Assembly (NCBI RefSeq): GCF_035046505.1
Contig: NC_089824.1
Span: forward strand, 32,554,274 to 32,618,273
DNA from: Tiliqua scincoides
Lineage: Eukaryota > Chordata > Lepidosauria > Squamata > Scincidae
Length of the DNA: 64,000 bases
Reading direction: 5' to 3'
A program made the position numbers and the translations under genes. The notes below the pieces were generated by a model. That model had not been told where the DNA came from. It ran no database searches and worked only from the letters and a program-made list of their open reading frames with translations. Positions 44,886 through 57,282 of the stretch are shown here, one piece after another (position 1 is the stretch's first letter; each line of letters starts with the position of its first letter).

Positions 44886-45390
44886 TAGTGTTTCCCAAAC
44901 TGTGGGTTGTGACCAAACTGTGGGTTACTGGGTAATGAAACTGACAAGGTGACAGCAGTAGCAGACCTGACATTCTCTTTGAGGCTCCGACGTGGCCAGA
45001 AACTCTGCTTCTGATTTGTTGGAAGCACGGTTTAAGACACTGGGGAAGCCTCAGGAGGCTTCTCCAAAGTGTCCTGGAGTTGTGTAAGGCTCTGCAACAT
45101 TTTAGTGAGTGGGGGGACAGACTTGCGTGCGGGGGAAAGTGGTATCTCATGGGGGTGCCATCACAGACTTTTGCCTTGGCCACGAGACTGGGGAAGTCTG
45201 GCACTGGGTGATAGTCGACAAAGAAAATGTATTGAGCCCTATGGAAAGTGAAACTGAGCTGTATGTGAGTATTTACTCACAAGAAGATGAATATGCCTTG
45301 GTCCACTTCAAAGGGCAGGGATGAGATGAATGCGAAACCATCAGAATTATCTTGATCCTATGAACACAGGCCCTGGTTTGGGGACCACTG
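44886..45390 (+). mobile_element. hAT-like non-autonomous element with perfect target duplication
   Basis: 505 bp from TAGTGTTTCCCAAACTGTGG to GGTTTGGGGACCACTG. The 8-mer GACTAAGG is present unchanged on both sides (44878-44885 and 45391-45398). The frames inside (45069-45324) follow the element and are not host exons. Confidence 0.9.
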
Positions 45391-45439
45391 GACTAAGGCA
45401 TGCAACATGCTGCTTTCAACAATTTACTGAAAAGCTGAA

Positions 45440-46011
45440 CTAAATGGCCTTAGCAGTATTGGCGTCAGATTCTGCAGGCAAAGCCCTGTCCTGGAGCTGC
45501 CATAATGCTCTGGTGTGCATGCACAGGCTTATGCATGCAGACATTTACACACGTGCACTGCCATCCATACAGTTTGGCCATGCCTCTCTTGGTACCCCAG
45601 ATCTATTTCCCTCCTTCCCCAGACACCCACAAAGGTAAAAAGGCAGTGGTTGATGGCCACGGCTGTTTTGCACCACTGGGGTCCTGTGAAAGAAGTGGTC
45701 AGAGATTGTGGACTTGTGCAAATCCAAGGGGGCCAGGGGGCAGGACTGGGTGAAGAATGGGAGGTGGAATCTGGAGCTCGTGACTTCTGCCAGATCCACT
45801 TTCTCCCCCAACACACCTCCAGTTCCTCCCCTTGAAATACCTTGTTACTCCACCTCCCTGCCCGCTGAATTTACTGAGACAGGCAGTCTCCTGGAGCCAG
45901 TGCTGTGCATGCTATGCTGCCTGCCACTTGCGCCAGTGACTTGGTAGCATGCAACAGCGACCTGGCTTTTGTGCTGCCGGAAAGTGCCCTCCATTATCGG
46001 AATGCCATTAT
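45440..46011. other. GC-rich stretch, perhaps a long AATCCTA-type element
   Basis: C-rich centre and 'ggaatgccattatcctag' near the right edge recall the long MITE-like elements, but no inverted ends are convincing. Frames on both strands are chance products of the composition. Confidence 0.3.
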
Positions 46012-46134
46012 CCTAGTCCCTCATCCACATGGCTGAAATCAGATATTAGTAGAACATTTCTCAGTAATAACTCAGAATTCTGGAGAAAACGACAGGGCTT
46101 CTGTAAATCAGTGTAATGCTGAAATGGTAAAATT
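46012..46134. repeat. Dispersed direct repeat, copy 2
   Basis: Same sequence as 43111-43233, same orientation, 2.9 kb further on, with about a dozen differences. Confidence 0.8.
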
Positions 46135-48249
46135 GTAGTATATCAGGTCCCTGGGTAAGATCCATATTATCTCATTTCTTTAGCCAAGTCCTGGATGCCA
46201 TGTAGTGATAAGGGAGTCCCCTTTGTTTGATTCAGAAATGATGGCTAAAAGTTGCTTCAGGCAAGAAATTTAACAGGCTGTTCATAATGACCGACACGTT
46301 CCAGCTGGAATGTAGGCAAAGTCTAATGGAGCACAAATATAAGAAGCCAGAAGAATAATTTCTCTCTTTTTTAAAAAGGTGATCAGTGATAGATGCAAAG
46401 GGCACACTCTACATGTATCATAGACTATGACTTTATCACTTTCTGTCGCAGGGTCAACTGAAGAAAACTTTCATAAGGCTGTCCTTATGATTCTTTGCTG
46501 CAGCCTTTTCAGGCAAAGCACAAGTGACAATACATCTCAGGTCCCTTTCTTTCTAATATAATTGTTCTTTTGTCACCTAGTGTAAAAAATAATCTGTCGT
46601 TTTCTTATTGCTTCTTTTGACCCTTTCTCGAGCACAGCACATGAACTCAAGTAAGGCTCAATTAACACATTATGGTTTGTTTTTTTTTATGTCTGCACCT
46701 ACAATACACCTGTAATGATGGGAAGACAGGCAGACTCTCCATGTGACCTGCTCCTCTCAGATATCTTCACTCTCAGATATCTGAAGTGTCTCAGACACAG
46801 TGACAACCAGACCAAGTTGTCATTGCTGTGCCACAGCCTGACCTCTGGGGACAGTGGGGAGTAGATTTGTTGCCACCTCAAGCCTTCCCTCCAGCCCAGG
46901 TCTAGCCAGTAACTTAGCCATCCATCAGCACTGAAGCTGTTCTGGAAAAGTGAACCTTCCCTTGATGACTAGCCTTTTTCAGAGGCTACTCCTGAGATGG
47001 GAAAATTAATCTAACCCCTGGGTTTTCCCCTAAGCTATGGACAGGTGTGGCGGGGATCGGTCAATTGGCTATTGTGAACAGAACCTGGTAGGGTGACAAC
47101 TGGACCACTTCTTGCTCATTGTTCTAAACTAAGACATAGAAGCTAGCTGTCCCCTCCCCCCATACTTTCTGGGTGAGCCCTCTAAAGGAGTAACCAAGTT
47201 GTCTGCTCTGGGTATCAAGACATGGCGGATGAAGAGTTCATAAAGAAAGAATGGAGCCAGGTTGGTTCCAATAAAAAAAAAAAGACAATGGCTTAGCAAA
47301 GTGTGAACACATTAGATATACTTTAATACTTGAAACTGTACATTGTGCATGTAACATCCCAAATACATGTCAATGCAGCATGGTATACTTTTTAGGAATT
47401 CATGATGGGCAGAAAGTTGGAGATCCTCCAACATGCAAGATCTTCTAAAATGCAAGACTGGATTGCTAGGGAAATCCTTCTGGGATTTGTTATTATTTTG
47501 TAATGCTGCAAATATTATTTCAATCCTTGCACCTGTTTAAATGCAACTTTAAAGTTTAGCGGAGAGGTTTGTGCTTTGTCTTGTACTTCCCCACTCTCAA
47601 AGCCACAGAGTAAGAAATCAAGATTTCCTTCTGGCCACCAAGTAGTAACTGTCACAAATGCCTCTAGTAGACAGGGAGTTCATTATCCCTGAAGAGACAA
47701 TCTAACCAGCAGCTGGAAGGAGGAGGAGAAGATCAAAGGCTTGCAATGCTCATCAATCTAACCTTTGGTTTGCACAGCTGGCTGGGAGTTCCGTCAGTAT
47801 TTTGAGTTTACATCTGATACTTTATATACCTGTAGAAAGACAAGGAGCTCTAGACTCAGGCAGTCCCTCACGTTTGCCTGTATTACACAATTTTAAAAAA
47901 TCTTTAATTTTAAGGAGATCAAAGACTTCATAATTAAAGTCTGCTCTGCATCTGCTCTGAAGTTAATAGCTATTTTTCATGTCATGGTCCAGAATTACAG
48001 AAGTGTAGGACATTAAACTTATTTCAAGTTGTTTACAAGCTGCCACTTGATTCTATTTAGTCTGTTTATCTATTTCTTGTCACTCAGGTTTCTGCTATGA
48101 AGACACTTCTCAAGGCTGCTTCATACCTGATGATTTTAGCACTTACATAGGTGTGGTGATTTAATGCTTATATCCCAGAACATGTGAAGTACAGAAATGT
48201 ATTTCTTTTTAAATATAAAAATAATACATTATAAAGTATAAAAAACAAC
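46135..48249. other. No gene or recognisable element
   Basis: About 2.1 kb of AT-rich, apparently unique DNA. Confidence 0.4.
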
Positions 48250-48445
48250 CTGTAGGAAGCTTAGAGCCATTTTATTAAATTATTATTAAAAATATGTATA
48301 TATCACTTTTCAACAAAAATGTTCACAAAGCAGTTTACAGAGAAAATCAAATAACTAAATGGCTCCCTGTCCCAAAAGGGCTCATAATCTTAAAAAAAAA
48401 TGCAGAAGAATGCCTGCAAATAGCCAGTAGGAAAGATACCATACT
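48250..48445 (-). mobile_element. 3' end of an unidentified LINE/SINE
   Basis: On the minus strand: 'attatgagcccttttgggac', 'agggagccatttagttattt', 'ctctgtaaactgctttgtga' and 'gttgaaaagtgatatata', ending in an (aat)-rich tail. The order (gagccc - gggacaggga - gtaaac.gcttt - tatata) is that of common LINE/SINE 3' ends. The copy at 42640-42800 is related. Confidence 0.5.
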
Positions 48446-48448
48446 GGG

Positions 48449-49232
48449 ATGAAGTGGGACAGTTACTCTCCCCTTACTAAATATAAGAGGGAGGAGCCTT
48501 TGCTGGCCAGGGGAGCCTTTGCTCAGCTTCGGCTGATTCGGCAGCTGCGACCGTACCTAAGCTGCACGGACCTGGCCACAGTAACCCATGCCCTAGTGAC
48601 ATCTGGATTAGATTATTGCAATGCGCTCTATGTGGGGCTGCCCTTGAAGACGGTCCGGAAATTACAACTAGTACAGAACGTGGCTGCTCGTGTGGTTGCT
48701 GGGGCACGTCAGTTTGACTGTTGAGCCGTTGTTCCAGCGGCTACACTGGCTGCCGGTTCTGTTCTGGGCCCAATTCAAGGTGCTAGTTTTGACTTTTAAA
48801 GCCCTCTACAGCTCGGGTCTGGGGTATTTGAGGGACCGCCTCCTTCCCTACAATCCTGCCAGTGCTCTTAGATCATCTGGGGGGCTCCTTTCAACTGTGC
48901 CGCCACTAAGAGATGTGAGAGGGGTGGCGGCCTGGAAGAGGGCCTTCTCGGTGGTGGCCCCCGAACTGTGGAATACCCTCCCCTTAGAACTAAGAACTGC
49001 TCCCTCATTGCTAACATTTCAGCGTGGACTGAAGACCTTTTTATTTCAAAAAGCTTTTAATTGTTGACAGGCTGGCTGGCTGGCGTTCTTGCTTTTATAT
49101 GAAAATCCACGGGGTTTGTTTGTTTTTAGATTTTTTTAATTATGTAAATTGTTGTTGTTTTTAATGTTGTATTTTTTTTTTAAATGATGTAAGCTGCCTT
49201 GTGTGCCTGTTGGGCAAAAAGGCAGGGTACAA

Positions 49233-49233
<1 letters not shown>
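48449..49233 (+). mobile_element. L2 LINE, 3' end with ORF2 C-terminus
   Basis: Two overlapping frames encode the end of L2 ORF2: QLRPYLSCTDLATVTHALV, SGLDYCNALYVGLPLKTVRK, then, after one frameshift around 48700-48724, LFQRLHWLPVLFWAQFKVLV, GLGYLRDRLLPYNPA, LWNTLPLELRTAPSLLTFQR and KTFLFQKAFN. A 3' UTR ('gtaagctgccttgtgtgcc', 'gggcaaaaaggcagggtac') leads to the (AAT)n tail at 49234-49287. The endonuclease and most of the RT are missing (5' truncation). Confidence 0.9.

Positions 49234-49287
<54 letters not shown>
49234..49287. repeat. (AAT)n microsatellite, L2 tail
   Basis: About 18 AAT/ATA units directly after the L2 3' UTR. Confidence 0.97.
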
Positions 49288-49828
49288 GGAGCACCAATGG
49301 AAAAAGTGCCTCTTTGTCCTGTTGCCTAGAGTCATCTGTGGATCTCTGTGGTATTTTTTCCAAGACCCTATCTGTTTCATAGATTGAACTTTTCTTGTAT
49401 TTATTTCTATTTACTTACTCCAAGGATCCTGTGTATTCATAGTTCCACAAGGGCTGGGGTAGGATCTTGAACAACACAGAACTCATACAAACTGAGTTCT
49501 CAGAATTCCTTGGGGAAGCCATGACAGTTAAGTAAATATAAACATATATAAACATATGGTCTGAAGTACAGTAGGTGAAATATGACTGAGCATTGTCTTT
49601 GGTAGGCATATTGGAGGGTGCATCTTACTCTGTCCCTGATTACTTTTAGATGCTAAGCCCAGCTGCCATTTTTCAGAGGCTTTTGAGCTGCCCTGATTTG
49701 CTCACACATTTTACAATGTAGCATTTCAGTTGAGAATTCCAGAAAAACACAATTTTGTTTGCCAAGGAAAGCTTAAGTCTGCATACACCTGTTAAGTCTG
49801 CTGTGAAGGTTCCAGAATGGAACAGGCA
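49288..49828. other. No gene or recognisable element
   Basis: AT-rich, apparently unique DNA. Confidence 0.4.
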
Positions 49829-50345
49829 GCCGAAATTTTGTCCCCCACCAGCTCAGACCATGCAGCTGATGCAGCATGTACTGCATACTATGGGGAAGGC
49901 TACCAGACAGCCCAGGTGAAAATATTTTGAGGTTAAAAAAATGTTTTACTTAGCTCCCTGTAGGCCACTTGGCCTCCAATGGGTCTCTTTGGACCTACTC
50001 AGCTCTTTTGCTGGTATAAGCCTGAAGAGACTTCAGGGGACAGGTTCAGGCCAGGAAGGGAGAATAAGATCTGGTGTGTACTGCCGCAACTGACAATATC
50101 TCCAACTCCTGCCCCCCCCAACCCGGACTGCTCCCTGCACCAAACTGCCCAAGATAATTGTCTCCACCACTGAACTACCTGCTTCAGCAGCAGTTCAGTG
50201 ACCTGCCACCACTGATACCAGGTTTCCCAGTTCCCATGCTGTTGGTAGCAAGCTTGTGCAATACAGTGGCTTGTGCAGTGATAAGTGTAGCCTTTCACTG
50301 GTGGGTCACAATGTTCCTCAACATAAAGCTCTGATTGGAGCATTA
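49829..50345. mobile_element. GC-rich MITE-like element, long AATCCTA type
   Basis: Shares an ordered set of blocks with 20654-21190: 'ccccaccagctcagaccatg' against 'ccccaccagcccagagcatg', then 'catgtactgcat', 'tccaatgggtctct' and a C-rich centre. Clear terminal repeats are not visible. Confidence 0.5.
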
Positions 50346-50663
50346 GGCACTAAGAAATGAATTATGCCCCTGCTAACTGGGCTAAGAAGAACTTTCCAGG
50401 TGATAGTTCTCCTCTTTATCAAGGAAAGAGCAACTGTCCCTATTCATTTCAGTATAGTGTCTTTTTTTAGCCCTCTGGGGCAGGTAACCATTTTAAATTT
50501 CCTTTTGCTATGTAAACAGCTTTTTGAATGTTTGTTGAAAACTAGTAGATATGTGCTCTATAATAATAAGTTAAATGTCAGTTAGTTACATCAAGCTCAG
50601 CAATATAATTAGGATTCATCACAATCTTAATGTACATTTGTAATGGGTATCTATTAGATAGCC
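50346..50663. other. No gene or recognisable element
   Basis: AT-rich DNA left of the nested CR1 complex. Confidence 0.4.
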
Positions 50664-51717
50664 TAAGAACATAAGAACAGCCCCACTGGATCAGGCCATA
50701 GGCCCATCTAGTCCAGCTTCCTGTATCTCACAGCGGCCACCAAATGCCCCAAGGAGCACACCAGATAACAAGAGACCTGCATCCTGGTGCCCTCCCTTGC
50801 ATCTGGCATTCTGACATAACCCATTTCTAAAATCAGGAGCTTGTGCATACACATCATGGCTTGTATCCCGTAATGGATTTTTCCTCCAGAAACTTGTCCA
50901 ATCCCCTTTTAAAGGCGTCCAGGCCAGTCACCATCACCACATCCTGTGGCAAAGAGTTCCACAGACCAACCACACGCTGAGTAAAGAAATATTTTATTTT
51001 GTCTGTTCTAACTCTTCCAACACTCAATTTTAGTGGATGTCCCCTGGTTCTGGTGTTATGTGAGAGTGTAAAGAGCATCTCCCTATCCACTCTGTCCATT
51101 CCCTGCATAATTTTGTACGTCTCAATCATGTCCCCCCTCAGGCGTCCCTTTTCTAGGCTGAAGAGGCCCAAACGCCATAGCCTTTCCTCATAAGGAAGGT
51201 GCCCCAGCCCCGTAATCATCTTAGTTGCTCTCTTTTGCACCTTTTCCATTTCCACTATGTCTTTTTTGAGATGCGGTGACCAGAACTGGACACAATACTC
51301 CAGGTGTGGCCTTACCATAGATTTGTACAATGGCATTATAATATTAGCTGTTTTGTTCTCAATACCTTTCCTAATAATCCCAAGCATAGAATTGGCCTTC
51401 TTCACTGCCGCCGCACATTGGGTCGACACTTTCATCGACCTGTCCACCACCACCCCAAGATCTCTCTCCTGATCTGTCACAGACAGCTCAGAACCCATCA
51501 GCCTATATCTAAAGTTTTGATTTTTTGCCCCAATGTGCATGACTTTACACTTACTGACATTGAAGCGCATCTTCCATTTTGTTGCCCATTCTGCCAGTCT
51601 GGAGAGATCTTTCTGGAGCTCCTCACAATCACTTCTGGTCTTCACCACTCGGAAAAGTTTGGTGTCATCCACAAACTTTGCAACCTCACTGCTCAACCCT
51701 GTCTCCAGGTCATTTAT

Positions 51718-53247
51718 GAACATAAGAACATAAGAACATAAGAACAGCCCCACTGGATCAGGCCATAGGCCCATCTAGTCCAGCTTCCTGTATCTCACAG
51801 CGGCCCACCAAATGCCCCAGGGAGCACACCAGATAACAAGAGACCTCATCCTGGTGCTCTCCCCTACATCTGGCATTCTGACTTAACCCATTCCTAAAAT
51901 CAGGAGGTTGCGCATACACATCATGGCTTGTACCCCATAATGGATTTTTCCTCCAGAAACTCGTCCAATCCCCTTTTAAAGGCGTCTAGGCTAGACGCCA
52001 GCACCACATCCTGTGGCAAGGAGTTCCACAGACCGACCACGCGCTGAGTAAAGAAATATTTTCTTTTGTCTGTCCTAACCCGCCCAACACTCAATTTTAG
52101 TGGATGTCCCCTGGTTCTGGTATTATGTGAGAGTGTAAAGAGCATCTCCCTATCCACTCTGTCCATCCCCTGCATAATTTTGTATGTCTCAATCATGTCC
52201 CCCCTCAAGCGTCTCTTTTCTAGGCTGAAGAGGCCCAAACGCCGTAGCCTTTCCTCATAAGGAAGGTGCCCCAGCCCTGTAATCATCTTAGTCGCTCTCT
52301 TTTGCACCTTTTCCATTTCCACTATGTCTTTTTTGAGATGCGGCGACCAGAACTGGACACAATACTCCAGGTGTGGCCTTACCATCGATTTGTACAACGG
52401 CATTATAATACTAGCCGTTTTGTTCTCAATACCCTTCCTAATGATCCCAAGCATAGAATTGGCCTTCTTCACTGCCACCGCACATTGGGTCGACACTTTC
52501 ATCGACCTGTCCACCACCACCCCAAGATCTCTCTCCTGATCTGTCACAGACAGCTCAGAACCCATCAGCCTATATCTAAAGTTTTGATTTTTTGCCCCAA
52601 TGTGCATGACTTTACACTTACTGACATTGAAGCGCATCTGCCATTTTGCTGCCCATTCTGCCAGTCTGGAGAGATCCTTCTGGAGCTCCTCACAATCACT
52701 TCTGGTCTTTACCACTCGGAAAAGTTTGGTGTCGTCTGCAAACTTAGCCACTTCACTGCTCAACCCTGTCTCCAGGTCATTTATGAAGAGGTTGAAAAGC
52801 ACCGGTCCCAGGACAGATCCTTGGGGCACACCGCTTTTCACCTCTCTCCATTGTGAAAATTGCCCATTGACACCCACTCTCTGCTTCCTGGCCTCCAACC
52901 AGTTCTCAATCCACGAGAGGACCTGTCCTCTAATTCCCTGACTGTGGAGTTTTTTCAGTAGCCTTTGGTGAGGGACCGTGTCAAACGCCTTCTGAAAGTC
53001 CAGATATATAATGTCCACGGGTTCTCCCGCATCCACATGCCTGTTGACCTTTTCAAAGAATTCTATAAGGTTGGTGAGGCAAGACTTACCCTTACAGAAG
53101 CCATGCTGACTCTCCCTCAGCAAGGCCTGTTCGTCTATGTGTTTTGAGATCCTATCTTTGATGAGGCATTCCACCATCTTACCCGGTATGGATGTTAGGC
53201 TGACCGGCCTATAGTTTCCCGGGTCCCCCCTCTTTCCCTTTTTAAAA
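51718..53247 (-). mobile_element. CR1 LINE (inner copy) inserted into the outer copy
   Basis: A second 5'-truncated CR1 in the same orientation, beginning at FKKGKRGDPGNYRPVSL of the RT and continuing with an open frame through motif A (LDFQKAFD), motif B (SGVPQGSVLGP), an intact motif C (KFADDTKLF) and the C-terminus to the stop near 51921. The 3' UTR ends in four tandem (ttcttatg)-like units at 51718-51745. The junctions fall between FNLFI and NDLETG of the outer copy, with TTCAT shared at both edges. The 516-residue frame at 51921-53471 runs from outer-copy sequence into this one. Confidence 0.92.
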
Positions 53248-53459
53248 ATGAAGAGGTTGAAGAGCACCGGTTCCAGGACAGATCCTTGGGGCACATTGCT
53301 TTTCACCTCTCTCCATTGTGAAAATTGCCCACTGACACCCACTCTCTGTTTCCTGGCCTTCAACCAGTTCTCAATCCATGAGAGGACCAATCCTCTAATT
53401 CCCTGACTGTGCAGTTTTTTCAGTAGTCTTTGGTGAGGGACCGTGTCGAACACCTTCTG

Positions 53460-53606
53460 GTTAGTTGACAACCTTCAGTCTTGAAAGACTATGGTATAAG
53501 TCTACAGCACCCTGTATTCCCAGGTGGTCTCCCATCCAAGTACTAACCAGGCCTGACCCTGCTTAGCTTCTGAGATCAGATGAGATCAGGGATGTGCAGG
53601 GTAAAT
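53460..53606 (-). mobile_element. 5S-rRNA-derived SINE inserted in the outer CR1
   Basis: Reverse complement of the SINE at 28311: 'gatctcagaagctaagcagg', 'cttggatgggagaccacctg', 'aatacagggtgctgtag', then the tail 'ccatagtctttcaagactga' and 'aggttg'. It is flanked by GAACACCTTCTG (53448-53459) and GAACGCCTTCTG (53607-53618), a 12-bp target duplication derived from CR1 RT motif A. It therefore inserted after the outer CR1. Confidence 0.93.
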
Positions 53607-54861
53607 GAACGCCTTCTGAAAGTCCAGATATATAATGTCCACGGGTTCTCCCACATCCACATGCCTGTTGACCTTTCAAAGAATTCTATAAGGTTCGTGA
53701 GGCAAGACCTACCCTTACAGAAGCCATGCTGATTCTCCCTCAGCAAGGCCTGTTCATCTATGTGTTTTGAGATCCTATCTTTGATGTGGCATTCCACCAT
53801 CTTACCCTGTATAGATGTTAGGCTGACCGGCCTATAGTTTCCCGGGCCCCCCCTCTTTCCCTTTTTAAAGATAGGTGTGACATTTGCTATCCTCCAATCT
53901 TCTGGCACCGTGGCCGTTTTGAGGGACAAGTTGCATATCTTAGTCAAGAGATCTGCAACTTCATTCTTCAATTCCTTAATAACTCTTGGGTGGATGCCAT
54001 CAGGGCCCGGTGACTTATTGATCTTTAATTTATCAATGAGGTCTGAAACATCTTCTCTTTTAACTTCTATCTGACTTAACTCCTCGGTCAGGAGGGGTCG
54101 TTTGGGCAGTGGTATCTGCCCGAGGTCTTCTGCCGTGAAGACAGATGCAAAGAACTCATTTAATTTCTCTGCCATCTCTAAGTCTCCTTTTATCTCCCCT
54201 TTCCCTCCCTCACCATCCAGAGGGCCAACCGCTTCTCTGGCGGGTTTCCTGCTTCTAACATACTTGAAGAAGCTTTTATTATTCCCCTTAATGTTGCTGA
54301 CCATGCGTTCCTCATAGTCTTGCTTGGCCTCCCATATCACCTTCTTACATTTCTTTTGCCACAGTTTATGTTCCTTTTTATTCTTCTCATTAGGGCAAGA
54401 CTTCCATTTATTAGCCATATACACCTCTGCTGGGCCTCTATTACTGTTGTTTTAAGCAGCTTCCATGCACTCTGGAGAGATTGGACTCTTTTTACCCTTC
54501 CTTTCAACCTTCTTCTAACCAGCCTCTTCATTTGAGGGAAGTCCGCCCGTCGGAAGTCAAGGGTTTTTGTTAGAGATTTGCCTGGTATTCTTCCCCCAAC
54601 GTGCACGTCAAAACGGATCGCAGCATGATCACTGTTCCCCAATGGCTCAGTAACATTTACATCTCTAACCAGGTCCTGTGTACCGCACAATATTAAATCC
54701 AGAGTCACCTGCCCTCTGGTGGGCTCCATGACTAGCTGCTCTAAGCCATAGTCATTCAGCACGTCAAGAAATCTGGTCTCCTTTTTGTGACCAGAACACA
54801 AATTGACCCAGTCTATATGAGGATAATTGAAGTACCCCATGATTACAACCCTGTCCCTGTA

Positions 54862-56439
54862 CCTTATAGATAAGCCTGATCTATAACATACTTCTGAGGA
54901 TAACTTTGCAACTAAAGGATTGCACCCAAAGATTTGGCTGGGAAATTCTAATCAACATGCAGCATTTGTTCCCTACTGTAGCTTGCGCCACTGTTACAGA
55001 GTCCCCTAACCTATCCAGTTTCCCTGTGTGCCATTATCAGGGCTGGTTCAAGATCACTCAGCACCAAAAGCACCAGATGCCATCTCCCTTACCTTGCAGT
55101 ACAAATGCTGCCCACTTACCCAGTGGCATGACAGTAGACTCAAAGGTCTGCCCCACCTTTCTCATTTCTACTTACTCAGAAATGTGAAGGAAAGGAATGT
55201 GGTGAGCTAAAGCTTCTTCCCATAGTGTCTCCTCTCTTTCCTGCATCTTTCCTCACTCTTTTTCTTTTCAAAACCAGGAGGAGAAGCAGTCATTGTGGAG
55301 ATGGGCAGCAGAACAGCAAAGGCATGAGGCAACTACCGCCTAAGTGGGCTGGCCCTGGTCCTCCTATCCCTAGACTCAGTAGAATAGCAATGGGGTGTAG
55401 TCCATCCCAGGTGTCAGCCATAAGACGGTGCTAACTTGGACAGCCCCTCTCCCTTCTTGCTGGCTGATCTATTCAAAGCATACACAGTAAAATGTACAGG
55501 GCTGGATCTATCTTTAAATATGTATCTTTGTTGTATAGAGGAGTAGTGTGTGTTAAAAAATTATCCACCCTATCTGTCAAATGCACCACCCTATGTGTCA
55601 AATGCACTAGCCACACCACTTCCTAGTAAAACAAATATTCTTCAGCAATCGTTTCCCGCTGATGAAGTGTTGGCAGCTCACTGATTTGGAACCCTCATTT
55701 CTGAGCCTCTTGTTTGTAACGCTTATATGAGGGAGAGAAAGTACAAAACACCAACCATGAGATCTTCTTCCTCCATGTCCTATAGCAGCATTTCAAAGGG
55801 TCTAAAAGCAGCATGGCTGCCATATGTCCCAGCACTCTTCTTTTCCATCAAGGGCAGCTGTCACCCTAGGGATATGAAATAAAAAATTAAAGGTAGAAGT
55901 TTCCATGCCCATCGGTTCTCTTGCAACCCTTTCTCCAAACACAAGTCTTTTCACATCCACTCTGTTTTCTGAACAGCACCACCCGAGAAGAGTCAGGGCA
56001 TGGTCTGAAGGCAGATGACACAGCAGTTGTGCTAAAGCGACACAAGTCTGCCTGGTCAGTGTCTGCTGGGAAACCGCCTGGAACCTGTGTGCATGCTTGC
56101 TTGAAGTCCACAGAGGAAAGTCCATGGAAGAAAGTCAGGCGCAATCATAAATCAAAGAAAAGTCAATCAATACTCTGAGAATAAACCCTCTTTAACAGAT
56201 AGCATCGAGCTGCAATGCATGTCTTGGAACATATGATTGTTACTCCTGGCAGGGGAAAGTGAGAACCTCTGTGTGCAGCCCAGATGGCACCTGCTGCTGG
56301 GATGCGAGGCAAGTAGGACTTCAGTGCACAATCCTAGCAGCGCTGCTAAGGGGAAGAATGTTAACATTCTGGCTGCTGATTACTCTTGTGGATGTGCTGT
56401 TGTTAGCAAAGCTATATCCCACAAAAGTGGAGAAATATG
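54862..56439. other. No gene or recognisable element
   Basis: About 1.6 kb. Overlapping short frames on both strands at 55800-56370 have no domain. Confidence 0.4.
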
Positions 56440-56442
56440 TTT

Positions 56443-56498
<56 letters not shown>

Positions 56499-56500
56499 TC
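56440..56500. repeat. (TTTC)n microsatellite
   Basis: About 15 perfect TTTC units. They create spurious open frames on both strands. Confidence 0.98.
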
Positions 56501-57282
56501 AACACTGTACTTCTGGAGCAAAAGTCTTTAATTCTCTTGCTCATTCTCATCTAAATTCCAAAAGGTTGCCAGCGGTACAGCATCTGGTCCTAACTTACCA
56601 TGCCCATAACCTTTTCTTTATGTACATTCTCTAGAATGCACTGTGAAAGAAAATCTTTTCAAGTCATGCATTTCACAGTGATTACTGCATTTCCTGGGTG
56701 GCTGGGCTTTCTTGGCCAACAGCCTGGTGCCTTCCCACTGCTATGTATAATTCTGCTACAACTGCCAGGAATTATAGTGCCTGGTATGTCTTGTTATAAT
56801 AAAGCTTTTTTTTTTTTTCTTTACAGGAAGAAAAAGACCATCTGTCTTCCATCGCTTGCCCTGCTTTGGTTAAGCTTAATTCAGTCTCCTAGGTTTTCAT
56901 CATGCTTTTTACATCTTGTGCCTTCAAAAGCAACCATAAGCATCCTTCTAATGTAGTCACAATACCTCTTTAAGCCTGATTTATTCCCAAGAGCAGCTCC
57001 AAATTGAGGACAAGTAGGAATGTCATCCCTATGGATTTGGGCTACTCCTTTCTTCATTTACCATTTGTATTTAGATATGGTTAAAAAACAAACAAACCCA
57101 TAGCATGTAAGCCTGCACATCATTTTAAAGCTTTCCAGATTAAGGAACATCTTCATCTAGATTTCCTGATTCAGGCTCATCACCCTGAAGAAAGAGTTAC
57201 TTCATTCAGAACATTTAGGGCTTAATGACACAGTATATGTGAGTGTGTATAATAAAACCTTGCTTACCTCTTTTGTGTAAGA
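56501..57282. other. No gene or recognisable element
   Basis: AT-rich, apparently unique DNA with a T run at 56807-56818. Confidence 0.4.

Larger units (their letters stand above)
50664..54861 (-). mobile_element. CR1 LINE (outer copy), split by two insertions
   Basis: One 5'-truncated CR1 on the minus strand in three pieces: 53607-54861 (endonuclease from GYFNYPHIDW through NKSPGPDGIHP to the start of RT motif A), 53248-53459 (FDTVPHQRLL to FNLFI), and 50664-51717 (FINDLETGL to the stop, then the 3' UTR with the taagaacataagaac tail). Removing the two inserts leaves about 2.5 kb of collinear CR1. Motif C here is FVDDTKLF. Long open stretches remain (306 residues in 50854-51774; 282 in 53576-54424; 167 in 54337-54840), interrupted by the insertions and by frame changes between about 54340 and 54424 and between 53645 and 53700. 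Confidence 0.9.

Noticed and set aside
45515-45835. 106-residue frame and its antisense partners
   Set aside because: A GC-rich stretch with open frames in several frames at once. No domain, no splice-site pattern.
51921-53471. 516-residue frame as a single LINE protein
   Set aside because: It joins sequence of the outer CR1 to the inner CR1; RT motifs A and B occur twice in it. It is a product of the nested insertion.
56237-56554. Leu/Ser/Phe-rich 'membrane' protein frames
   Set aside because: Their hydrophobic part is the translated (TTTC)n microsatellite.
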